Positions 1 to 5,198 of a stretch of 5,198 nt of DNA are shown here, piece after piece. Position 1 is the first letter of the stretch, and every line of letters starts with the position of its first letter. The notes beneath the pieces were generated by a model. It did no database searches. It was given only the letters and a program-made list of their open reading frames with translations, and was not told where the DNA came from. Source of the stretch: Bacillota bacterium. GTDB taxonomy: Bacteria > Bacillota > Clostridia > Oscillospirales > Acutalibacteraceae. The stretch covers positions 1 to 5,198 of the forward strand of contig JAEWRF010000190.1 of assembly GCA_023460155.1 (NCBI GenBank). Direction: 5' to 3'. A program made the position numbers and the translations under genes.

Positions 1-286
1 CCCCGATATCGCCCCGCAGCGTTGTGTCCGTTCGCTTTGAAAACTGCCGGATACCGATTTCACAAAGCTTCAGAGTGGCCTCGTACATGCGCTGATATGC
101 ATTTTCGGGAGAAGCAGATCTGCTGTCCAAATTCAAGACAATCGCCTGACGTCCGCATACCGGCTCTCCTTTTTTTAGATAATCCGCCTTAAGCAGAACC
201 GCGGTGTCAACGCCCGATTTCGTGAGCAGCGACCCGGCAGTCATCGCGCCGGTCAAATCATCCGCGATTACGCCGATAATCGCCAT
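1..286 (-). CDS. Four-carbon acid sugar kinase family protein (DUF1537), N-terminal part, cut by window edge
   Basis: This is the first 95 codons of a gene that continues beyond the left edge. The ATG at 286-284 has a good ribosome binding site (GGAAGGTGA, 6 nt spacer). The translation begins MAIIGVIADDLTGAM, the N-terminal signature of the DUF1537 family, with the paired aspartates at residues 9-10 and the LTGA turn. Near the cut, residues 84-95 read KRTDTTLRGDIG, matching the family's KxDSTLRGNIG motif. Characterised members (OtnK, DtnK, LtnK, and as I recall OiaK) use ATP to phosphorylate acid sugars such as 3-oxo-tetronates, threonate or 3-oxo-isoapionate in the cytoplasm. Full-length members have about 420-480 residues, so roughly four fifths is missing here. 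It follows the lactonase by 103 nt on the same strand, so it probably belongs to the same operon and acts on the acid that the lactonase makes. The family call is firm; the substrate is unknown. Confidence 0.88.
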   Translation of the reverse strand, partial: MAIIGVIADDLTGAMTAGSLLTKSGVDTAVLLKADYLKKGEPVCGRQAIVLNLDSRSASPENAYQRMYEATLKLCEIGIRQFSKRTDTTLRGDIG

Positions 287-389
287 AACAATCACCTTCC
301 TGTTTTTTGTTTTTTAGAAACGGGCAAGGCCTGTGACAATTCCGCCTGTTCCTCGCGACGCCGAGCCTGCCAGGAGCCATGCCTGGGGG
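287..389 (-). other. 103-nt spacer between lactonase and kinase genes
   Basis: This stretch holds no gene. On the transcribed strand it starts just after the lactonase stop with a small stem (CCAGG, 7-nt loop, CCTGG). It ends with an A-rich tract and the kinase ribosome binding site. I see no U-tract after the stem and no promoter-like pair, so read-through from the lactonase is the simplest reading. Confidence 0.5.
293..301 (-). promoter_or_regulatory. Ribosome binding site of the kinase gene
   Basis: AGGAAGGTG on the minus strand lies 6 nt before the ATG at 286. It is preceded by an A-rich run (minus-strand AAAAAACAAAAAA, about 303-315), which should leave the site unstructured. It fixes the start of the truncated kinase gene. 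Confidence 0.7.
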
Positions 390-1223
390 TCAATCATAGT
401 AATCTTGCGGCGCCTTTTTCAATGATTGAAACTGCTCCATATCGTGGCCGAACCACACCTGAGAGCCCGTCTGCTCGGATAGCAGCCGGATGCGTCTGGT
501 CGTCTCCCTCCAGCCTACGGTGTCGAATACGACGCCCGGCTCCTTCATGGGAGGGCCGAAATTTTCCCTGCAGTACACGGCGTCGGAGGTGATGATAATG
601 CCGCCGGTTTTCTCCAGCTCCAGGGAAAGGCCGAGCATGCCGCGCGCGTGACCGGAACCAAAGTGAAGCAGCGTCACACCCGGCGCCAGTTTAATATCGC
701 CGTCTTTTTCCGAAACAAAGTCCCAATTCATCCGGCGGCGGATCCACGCATCGGTGTCGGCCCAGATATACGAGCTCATATAATCGTGCGTCGCATAGCA
801 GCGGATGCATGCGTCGAATTCTTTTTCACTTACCAAAAAGTGAGCATTTGGGAAGAATTCTACTCCGCCCGCGTGGTCGTTGTGCATGTGGGTAAGCACA
901 ATCGTTTTAACATCGTCCGGCGCTATACCAAGTTCCTTCAGCCTTGTTACCGCCGAACAGTCTTCGCCGCCCAAAAAAGGCGACCGCACCTGGAATTCCT
1001 GGGGCCACCTGCCGTTCGGTCCCATCGCATTGGGATTGCAGCCGGTATCGCAGAGGATATACCCTTCCGGTGTTTCGATCAGGAAACCGGGCACGGGAAA
1101 CGTAATATATTCTGCCGGACGGTTTGGGGTTTCCCTCGTTGCAAGGACGGAATTCCCAACCATCAGGTTTTTATCCATCATCATTTTGCCAAAATCGAGT
1201 ACGTAAAGTTTCACATTGTTCAT
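390..1223 (-). CDS. Metallo-beta-lactamase-fold lactonase, AHL-lactonase (AttM/BlcC/AiiA) type
   Basis: This is a predicted cytoplasmic zinc hydrolase of 277 residues that would open lactone rings; no signal peptide is visible. With Met at 1223 as residue 1, the metal site is THMHNDHAGG (His112, His114, Asp116, His117), then His192 in GSGH, Asp214 in SDAVY, and His260 in FGHD. Tyr217 sits three residues after Asp214, the spacing of the catalytic Asp191/Tyr194 pair in AiiA. The C-terminus (GHDxxQFxxLKKAPxxYYD) resembles the AttM/BlcC group. All ligands of a two-zinc site are therefore present. One oddity is GSGH where most relatives have PGH. An upstream ATG at 1235 would add four residues, but its purine-rich run touches the codon; from 1223 an AAAGGA lies 11 nt upstream, so I prefer 1223. 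The gene sits between an importer and an acid sugar kinase, so a sugar-lactone substrate is more likely than a quorum-sensing signal, though this is inference. Confidence 0.85.
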   Translation of the reverse strand: MNNVKLYVLDFGKMMMDKNLMVGNSVLATRETPNRPAEYITFPVPGFLIETPEGYILCDTGCNPNAMGPNGRWPQEFQVRSPFLGGEDCSAVTRLKELGIAPDDVKTIVLTHMHNDHAGGVEFFPNAHFLVSEKEFDACIRCYATHDYMSSYIWADTDAWIRRRMNWDFVSEKDGDIKLAPGVTLLHFGSGHARGMLGLSLELEKTGGIIITSDAVYCRENFGPPMKEPGVVFDTVGWRETTRRIRLLSEQTGSQVWFGHDMEQFQSLKKAPQDYYD

Positions 1224-1234
1224 CTCTATGACCA

Positions 1235-1240
1235 TCCTTT
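1235..1240 (-). promoter_or_regulatory. Probable ribosome binding site of the lactonase gene
   Basis: AAAGGA on the minus strand is 11 nt before the ATG at 1223 and directly abuts the alternative ATG at 1235. It therefore favours 1223, although the spacing is on the long side and the 1235 start is not excluded. Confidence 0.45.
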
Positions 1241-1280
1241 CCGGGTCTGAAAAGGCTTGCTTTCAAATTCTTCAAATCAG

Positions 1281-1334
1281 GCGTTCCCCGGCATACGCCG
1301 GCCCGCGGGCACGGCGTATGCCGGAAAGGAACGC
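1281..1334 (-). repeat. Long GC-rich intercistronic hairpin after the binding-protein gene
   Basis: The arm at 1288-1300 (CCGGCATACGCCG) is a perfect inverted copy of 1312-1324. The stem extends outward by 7 bp (1281-1287 with 1328-1334) past an AAA bulge at 1325-1327. It extends inward by GCC/GGC around a CGCG loop, with one bulged A at 1311. That makes about 23 base pairs in 54 nt. It begins 28 nt after the binding-protein stop. The transcript beyond it reads CTGATTTGAAGAATTTG, with no U-run, so it is not a standard intrinsic terminator. By analogy with hairpins between malE and malF, it may protect the 3' end of the binding-protein message or reduce read-through into the enzyme genes. Confidence 0.75.
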
Positions 1335-1362
1335 AAACTGAGGCTGCTGTAAATCGCCGGAA

Positions 1363-2457
1363 TCAGAAATTGTATTTATCCACGTTATCTTTGGTCAATG
1401 TAAGCAGGGGCAGACCAACGGCAAGGCTCGAACCGTCTTTTTTCGGCGTAAAGGTCCCTAACGAACCGGCCTGGAACGGAGTCCCTTCCTTTATGCCCGC
1501 GCTAAGCAGCTGATAGGCGGAATATACTGTCAGATAGCCATGAGCCGGAGCGTCCCACAGCAGGGAATCCTTGATGGAACCCTCTTTCAGATAGCTCTTC
1601 ATCGCATTCGGCGTACCGTTGCCCACGACAGCAACCTTGCCGACTTTGTCGGCCTGCTTCACGGCATCGACGGCACCCGGCACATCCGGGCATCCAAGTG
1701 CGATAATTCCTTTGAGTGTCGGCATCGCTTTGATCATATCCTGCGCGCACTGGTTCGCCTTTTGGGTATCTTCGCCGACGGCGCGCGAATCAAGAATTTT
1801 AATATTCGGATATTTTTCGGCAAGTCTATCCTTGATCGCCTTAATCCAGGCCGCCTGATTCGGCGCGGTGAAAGATGTGGTGATAATGGCAATGTCGCCC
1901 TTTTCGCCGATCTGCTGCGCCATATCGTCCATCAGTGCGTTGCCGAACTCGGTGTAATCCACCAGATTTACAAAGAAATCACGGAAGGATGCGTCACCGT
2001 CCCAGGTTACCACCTTGATCCCCGCGGCGCTTGCCTGTTTCAGAACCGGAACAATAGCTTCCGTATCGTCCGCGGCAACGGCAATCAGGTCGGGTTTGGT
2101 CGGGATAATGGTCTGGAGCATCTGGATCTGTTTGTCCACCTGCGCGTCGGTCGGGCCTGTCCACTCCACCGTAACTTTGCCTTTCAGCTCACTCGAGGCT
2201 TTATCCACCCCGGTCTTGACTGCGTTGTAGTAATCGATGCCCACCACCTTCGGCATAATTACAATACGATAGTTCTTGGAATTGCCGGAAGACGCGGTGC
2301 CGGCGGATCCGGCATCGGAAGAAGCCGCGGCGGAACCCGCAGCGGAGGGAGCAGAACTCGCGCCGGATGAAGCATTCGAACACCCCACCAGGCTGACGAA
2401 ACCGGAAAGCAGCGAGATAGTCAGGATCGCCGAGAGTACTTTTTTTACATTTTTCAT
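1363..2457 (-). CDS. Sugar ABC transporter substrate-binding lipoprotein, LsrB/RhaS-like
   Basis: This 364-residue protein should be anchored on the outer face of the membrane and deliver a small sugar-like ligand to the two permeases. Residues 1-25 are a signal peptide (KNVKK, hydrophobic core) ending in lipobox LVGC with Cys26. Residues 27-62 are a Ser/Ala/Gly linker. The rest is a type 1 periplasmic-binding fold. Compared from memory with E. coli LsrB, it shares MPKVVG (Lys70 = Lys35), TWDGD (Asp153 = Asp116), Gln201 (= Gln167), LWD (Asp302) and a KYNF C-terminus. LsrB Asp166, Pro220 and Ala222 correspond to Asn200, Leu254 and Cys256, so AI-2 is doubtful as the ligand. I start at 2457 because AAGGAGGAG lies 6 nt upstream; an in-frame ATG at 2475 would place that site inside the gene. 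The gene follows the permeases, as lsrB follows lsrACD, but after a 284-nt leader. Family call strong; ligand unknown. Confidence 0.93.
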   Translation of the reverse strand: MKNVKKVLSAILTISLLSGFVSLVGCSNASSGASSAPSAAGSAAASSDAGSAGTASSGNSKNYRIVIMPKVVGIDYYNAVKTGVDKASSELKGKVTVEWTGPTDAQVDKQIQMLQTIIPTKPDLIAVAADDTEAIVPVLKQASAAGIKVVTWDGDASFRDFFVNLVDYTEFGNALMDDMAQQIGEKGDIAIITTSFTAPNQAAWIKAIKDRLAEKYPNIKILDSRAVGEDTQKANQCAQDMIKAMPTLKGIIALGCPDVPGAVDAVKQADKVGKVAVVGNGTPNAMKSYLKEGSIKDSLLWDAPAHGYLTVYSAYQLLSAGIKEGTPFQAGSLGTFTPKKDGSSLAVGLPLLTLTKDNVDKYNF

Positions 2458-2463
2458 TGGAAA

Positions 2464-2472
2464 CTCCTCCTT
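2464..2472 (-). promoter_or_regulatory. Ribosome binding site deciding the binding-protein start
   Basis: AAGGAGGAG is a near-perfect Shine-Dalgarno sequence 6 nt before the ATG at 2457. An in-frame ATG at 2475 lies just upstream of it with only weak purine content before it, so 2457 is the likely start. That start also gives a normal short basic signal-peptide N-terminus (MKNVKK). Confidence 0.85.
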
Positions 2473-2650
2473 CATGACGTCTGATTCTAAATCTTCGGTT
2501 TCTGCTGCGATGGATCTGAGGACTGATCGCTGTACTGCAGAATGTATCAGAACTTTCCATGCCTCGGCGTCAAAAATGCAAACCAGCCGCTAAAGCGCAG
2601 AAAGAATCCTCCCTGTGCGGCAAAAGCCATGATGCCGGTCTCTTGTTTGA

Positions 2651-2656
2651 AGTATA
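2651..2656 (-). promoter_or_regulatory. Possible -10 box of an internal promoter
   Basis: The minus strand reads TATACT here, one mismatch from TATAAT, inside an A/T-rich stretch upstream of the binding-protein gene. No good -35 hexamer lies at 16-18 nt: TTAACA is present but only 13 nt away. The opposite strand has a perfect TATAAT at 2653-2658, also without a -35. This is a weak call based on composition and position. Confidence 0.22.
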
Positions 2657-2675
2657 ATAATTCCAAATCTGTTAA

Positions 2676-2693
2676 ATTATTACATGTAAGAAT
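2676..2693. promoter_or_regulatory. 18-bp near-palindrome, possible operator
   Basis: ATTATTACATGTAAGAAT is symmetrical about 2684/2685 with one mismatched pair out of nine and a perfect core TTACATGTAA. It lies about 20 bp upstream of the possible -10 box in front of the binding-protein gene. It is too A/T-rich for a stable RNA hairpin and looks more like the binding site of a dimeric regulator. No regulator gene is in the window. Confidence 0.35.
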
Positions 2694-2741
2694 AATATGT
2701 ACCCTCTGTCTAACTGCATCAAACACCTGCTGAAGCTTCGG

Positions 2742-3713
2742 TTATTGCGCCTGTGTTTTTTTGATCCGCAATCCGAAGGAAGGCCGTTTGCTGCGAATAA
2801 CGTTAAGCGCCACCGCCGCGATGAGAATTGCGCCGATGATAATGGACTGCACCTCGCTCTGGACATTAGCGGTTGTCATGCCAAGACGCAGCAGCTCTAT
2901 AATAACGGTGCCAAGCAAGGTTCCCAGTACGCTTACCCGGCCGCCTGCCATAGATGCGCCGCCGAGCACGGCCATTGTAATGGCATCCAGCTCATACCCC
3001 GTTCCGTAATCGGATTTTGCACTTGTTACCCTGCACGCGAAGATGATGCCCGCCATAGCGCTGAACAGCCCGGAAAGAGCATACACTTTGATTTTTTCCC
3101 CGGTGATGTGAAGTCCTGAAAACCTGGCGGCTTCTTCATTGAAACCGATGACGGTCAGCTTAAGGCCAAGGTTGAAGCGCCGGAACAAAAGACCGATCAC
3201 GAGGTATGCCGCCGTAAGGATAACAAACTGCACCGGTATGCCGAAAACCGTACCCGCCCCAAGGAAATAAATGTTCTCGTTTATGGGGAAAGAGTTTCCC
3301 GATGAAATTCCAAGCGCAATTCCCCTGTACAGGTACATCGTGGCGAGGGTTACAATCATGGCGGGGATTCCCACTTTTGTAATAACAAGGCCGTTGAAAA
3401 AGCCCGCGGCCAGCCCGATCAGCAGTACAAGAATCACCGATACGGCGGGAGGAATGCCGATTTTATTAAACAGGCCGAGGCAAACGGCGGCCAGCGCCAG
3501 CACGGCGCCCACAGAAATATCAATGCCTCCGGTCAGCATAACCACCGTCATGCCGAGCGCGATCAGTCCGATTTCGGACACAAACCGCATTGCATTTACC
3601 ATATAGGGAACTGTAAGAAAGTATGGGGAAAGGGACGACATAATGACGACTACAACCAGCAGCACGCCTGCGAGTCCAAGAAGATTGCTATACTTTTGTA
3701 TGAAGCTTTTCAA
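2742..3713 (-). CDS. Sugar ABC transporter permease 2, RbsC/LsrD-like
   Basis: This 323-residue inner-membrane protein forms one half of the transport channel (BPD_transp_2 family). Hydrophobic segments run through most of the chain, the first at about 12-26. Family motifs are visible: TGGIDISVGA at 61-70, GIPAMIVTLATMYLYRG at 115-131, the cytoplasmic IGFNEEAARFSG at 189-200, and the ATPase-contacting loop AVLGGASMAGG at 248-258. The C-terminus is a short basic tail. The start is TTG at 3713-3711, with AAGGGAG 9 nt upstream; a TGA lies in frame two codons before it, and there is no nearby ATG. Its first 26 nt overlap the end of permease 1, which implies translational coupling. It is paired with permease 1 as a heterodimer, as in Lsr and rhamnose importers. 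Transport class is certain; the substrate is not. Confidence 0.94.
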   Translation of the reverse strand: MKSFIQKYSNLLGLAGVLLVVVVIMSSLSPYFLTVPYMVNAMRFVSEIGLIALGMTVVMLTGGIDISVGAVLALAAVCLGLFNKIGIPPAVSVILVLLIGLAAGFFNGLVITKVGIPAMIVTLATMYLYRGIALGISSGNSFPINENIYFLGAGTVFGIPVQFVILTAAYLVIGLLFRRFNLGLKLTVIGFNEEAARFSGLHITGEKIKVYALSGLFSAMAGIIFACRVTSAKSDYGTGYELDAITMAVLGGASMAGGRVSVLGTLLGTVIIELLRLGMTTANVQSEVQSIIIGAILIAAVALNVIRSKRPSFGLRIKKTQAQ

Positions 3714-4674
3714 CAGCGTTCACTCCCTTCCTTGCAAAAAGCGCCTTCAGTCGGTCGCCGCGGAGCTGGTAGAGAGATACGGCGGACAGAATGATAATGC
3801 CCTCCACAGCCTGCTCCCAATAGGAGTTGATCTTGAAAAAGATCAGAACCGTACTGATCGTGCCGATCAGGATCGCTCCGAGCAAAGTGCCGAAGGTCGA
3901 GCCCGAACCGCCCAGAATGCTTACGCCGCCTACCACAGCGGCCGAGATAAACACCATCTCAAACCCCTGACCGGTGTTAGATGCTACGCCGCCGAAACGC
4001 GTCGTGTAGATAATGGCTGAAACGGCAACCAGCGCTCCGTTCGCCGCAAACGCGCTGACCTGCGTAAGCTTTACCTTTATTCCGCTCAAATGTGCGGCCC
4101 GCATGTTGGAACCGATCGCATAAAGATTTCTTCCCCATGACGTATACCGCTGAACCAGCATAAGCAGCACGAAGATAAGAAGCGAAATCCATACGGGCAC
4201 CGGCGCGCCCAGCAGTTTGCCCTGCCCGATCTGCAGGATCTGGGGCGGCAGGCCGGTAATCCACGCTCCCTGCGTACAAAGGATCAGCAGGCCCCTGTAA
4301 ATGCTGTTCGTGCCAAGCGTTACAACAATCGCGTCAATCCCCACCACGGCGAAAAGCGTACCGTTAACCGTACCCAGCATGGCGCCGACGCAGACAGCCG
4401 TCAGCACTACAAGAGGGACTGGCATTCCGCTTTTTGCAAGCGCTCCCGTTACGGCACAGCAAATGGCGAAAATTGACCCGACGGAAACATCGATCTGCCC
4501 CATCAGGATAACCATCATCATCCCCAGAGCGCCTATGATCGTCGTTGCGGATCCCAGCATGATATCGGAGAAATTTTTCAGTGAGAAAAAGTCCGGTGCT
4601 TCAAAGACCAGCAGCAGCAGGATGATCGCGAAAAATGAAAGCAGGCTAAGTATACTTTTTTTCTCTTTATACAT
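3688..4674 (-). CDS. Sugar ABC transporter permease 1, RbsC/LsrC-like
   Basis: This is a 328-residue polytopic inner-membrane protein of the BPD_transp_2 family, the partner of permease 2. A basic N-terminus (MYKEKK) leads into a first membrane segment at about 8-24. Motifs in order are MGQIDVSVGS at 58-67, GIDAIVVTLGTNSIYRG at 112-128, the loop YAIGSNMRAAHLSGI at 185-199, and the ATPase-docking stretch AAVVGGVSILGGSGS at 245-259. Gln60 stands where many relatives have Gly (GGID). Length is normal for the family. The ATG at 4674 has a strong GGAGGT 6 nt upstream that begins right at the ATPase stop codon; the two genes are 13 nt apart. Its 3' end overlaps permease 2 by 26 nt. Family and role are clear; the transported compound is not. 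Confidence 0.94.
   Translation of the reverse strand: MYKEKKSILSLLSFFAIILLLLVFEAPDFFSLKNFSDIMLGSATTIIGALGMMMVILMGQIDVSVGSIFAICCAVTGALAKSGMPVPLVVLTAVCVGAMLGTVNGTLFAVVGIDAIVVTLGTNSIYRGLLILCTQGAWITGLPPQILQIGQGKLLGAPVPVWISLLIFVLLMLVQRYTSWGRNLYAIGSNMRAAHLSGIKVKLTQVSAFAANGALVAVSAIIYTTRFGGVASNTGQGFEMVFISAAVVGGVSILGGSGSTFGTLLGAILIGTISTVLIFFKINSYWEQAVEGIIILSAVSLYQLRGDRLKALFARKGVNAVEKLHTKV
3723..3729 (-). promoter_or_regulatory. Ribosome binding site for the TTG start of permease 2
   Basis: AAGGGAG lies within the coding sequence of permease 1, 9 nt before the TTG at 3713. It supports initiation at this rare start codon and keeps permease 2 synthesis tied to permease 1. Confidence 0.7.
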
Positions 4675-4679
4675 CTTTT

Positions 4680-4689
4680 CACCTCCCTT
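4680..4689 (-). promoter_or_regulatory. Ribosome binding site of permease 1, overlapping the ATPase stop
   Basis: AAGGGAGGTG shares bases with the TAA stop of the ATPase gene (4690-4688) and is 5 to 6 nt from the permease ATG. The arrangement suggests that ribosomes ending the ATPase can restart on the permease. Confidence 0.8.
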
Positions 4690-5198
4690 AGCCGACAGCT
4701 TCCTTCAGGATAAGCTCCTGATTGCTCCCGTGCGGCAGTTCCTTCGTGATTTCCCCTTTCCGCATCACATAGATTCGATCGGCTATATGTTCTATTTCGG
4801 GGAAATCAGACGATATGATAAGGATTGCCATTCCCTTGTTCACAAGTTCTTCCATAATCTTATAGACGTCGTACCGGGCCCCTACATCCACGCCGCAGGT
4901 AGGCTCGTCCAATATAAGCAGTCTGGGCTCGGTCGCCAGCCATTTGCCGATTACGACTTTCTGCTGATTGCCGCCCGAATACGATTTTGCCGGAAGCCCG
5001 GCATTATTCGGCCGCAGGGTCATATCATCGGAAAGCTGACGGACCAGACTGTTTTCCTTTTTAAAATTCCGCAGGCCCGCATGTGATATCCGCTCCAGCG
5101 ACGCAGCGATAAAATTATTCGCCGCAGTCATGTCCAAAACAAGCCCCTGTCTTCCCCGGTCCTCGGGCACCATGCCGATTCCCTGGTCGATGACATCC
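4688..5198 (-). CDS. Sugar ABC transporter ATPase (RbsA/LsrA/MglA type), C-terminal part, cut by window edge
   Basis: These are the last 169 codons of a cytoplasmic ATP-binding subunit that powers the two permeases. The reading frame is open to the right edge, so the Met at 5173 is internal (it is preceded in frame by DVIDQGIG). The segment is the second nucleotide-binding domain of a tandem ATPase of about 500 residues. It shows VPEDRGRQGL, typical of this class, the ABC signature YSGGNQQK, Walker B LLILDEP, the D-loop stretch GVDVGAR, and the switch region IISSDFPEIEHIADRIYVM. The usual switch histidine is Asp here, which is normal for the degenerate second domain of sugar ATPases such as LsrA. 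Cys replaces the usual Arg/Lys in EPTxGVDVGA, a minor variation. The first domain and its Walker A lie outside the window. It is the most upstream gene seen in the operon. Confidence 0.93.
   Translation of the reverse strand, partial: DVIDQGIGMVPEDRGRQGLVLDMTAANNFIAASLERISHAGLRNFKKENSLVRQLSDDMTLRPNNAGLPAKSYSGGNQQKVVIGKWLATEPRLLILDEPTCGVDVGARYDVYKIMEELVNKGMAILIISSDFPEIEHIADRIYVMRKGEITKELPHGSNQELILKEAVG

Larger units (their letters stand above)
2458..2741 (-). other. 284-nt non-coding leader between permease 2 and the binding-protein gene
   Basis: Gaps elsewhere in the operon are much shorter or are overlaps. The half nearest the permease (2641-2700) is A/T-rich and carries a near-palindrome and a TATACT box. 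The half nearest the binding protein (2476-2640) is of mixed composition, with no recognised riboswitch and no gene I can support. I see no strong terminator after the permease stop. This may hold an internal promoter that gives extra binding protein, with a leader of roughly 185 nt. Confidence 0.5.

Noticed and set aside
648..1250. Plus-strand open frame of 200 codons antisense to the lactonase
   Set aside because: It is opposite a complete metallo-beta-lactamase gene, has no family signature, and has no convincing ribosome binding site.
1281..1334. Reading the large hairpin as an intrinsic terminator
   Set aside because: Neither strand has a T-run after the stem, and the next gene is on the same strand close by. 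I list it as an intercistronic hairpin instead.
1540..2370. Plus-strand open frame of 276 codons antisense to the binding-protein gene
   Set aside because: The translation is rich in Arg, His and Gly with no domain, which is typical of the reverse of a GC-biased gene. The minus strand has a full lipoprotein with good initiation signals.
1363..2457. Calling the importer a true AI-2 (Lsr) system
   Set aside because: The gene order and overall similarity fit, but three of the LsrB contact residues differ and no lsrF, lsrG or lsrK-type gene is in view; the kinase is of the DUF1537 family.
2586..2621. GCCGC / GCGGC inverted repeat in the leader as a structured RNA stem
   Set aside because: Only 5 bp pair around a 26-nt loop, with competing weak pairings. 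This is not enough to claim a riboswitch or attenuator.
2547..2630. 27-codon minus-strand frame in the leader (starts MAFAAQGG)
   Set aside because: No Shine-Dalgarno sequence precedes the ATG and the length is within chance. It would only become interesting if conserved in related leaders.
2653..2658. Perfect TATAAT on the plus strand as an antisense or divergent promoter
   Set aside because: No -35 hexamer at a normal distance, no extended -10, and no plus-strand gene downstream.
4301..5086. Plus-strand open frame of 261 codons antisense to permease 1 and the ATPase
   Set aside because: It lies opposite two clear ABC transporter genes with all family motifs, has no recognisable domain, and crosses the boundary between the two genes. 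It is a shadow frame.

Overview
The window is a slice through one minus-strand operon; every supported gene reads from high to low coordinates. In transcription order it holds the C-terminal end of a sugar-type ABC ATPase (cut by the right edge), two RbsC/LsrC-type permeases, a lipoprotein substrate-binding protein, a metallo-beta-lactamase-fold lactonase of the N-acyl-homoserine-lactonase (AttM/BlcC/AiiA) type, and the first 95 residues of a four-carbon acid sugar kinase (DUF1537 family, cut by the left edge). No rRNA, tRNA, CRISPR array, insertion sequence or phage gene is visible.

The organism is most likely a Firmicute, probably a clostridial one with moderate GC content. This is an inference from strong AGGAGG-type ribosome binding sites, a TTG start, a classical lipobox followed by a long Ser/Ala/Gly linker on the binding protein, and the split-permease sugar importer. 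The species cannot be told from the sequence.

Layout: 4688-5198 ATPase; 3688-4674 permease 1, 13 nt after the ATPase stop; 2742-3713 permease 2, overlapping permease 1 by 26 nt; 2458-2741 a 284-nt non-coding leader with an 18-bp near-palindrome and an A/T-rich promoter-like stretch; 1363-2457 binding protein; 1281-1334 a long GC-rich hairpin without a U-tract; 390-1223 lactonase; 287-389 a spacer; 1-286 kinase.

The order ATPase, permease, permease, binding protein is that of lsrACDB (the AI-2 importer), and the binding protein aligns by eye with LsrB and RhaS-type proteins. However, several AI-2-contacting residues of LsrB are changed, and the downstream genes are not lsrF/lsrG. The simplest reading is a catabolic operon that imports a small sugar or sugar lactone, opens a lactone ring to an acid sugar, and phosphorylates the acid for further breakdown. 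The real substrate (a tetronate or threonolactone, an apiose-type branched sugar, or a signal lactone) cannot be read from the sequence.
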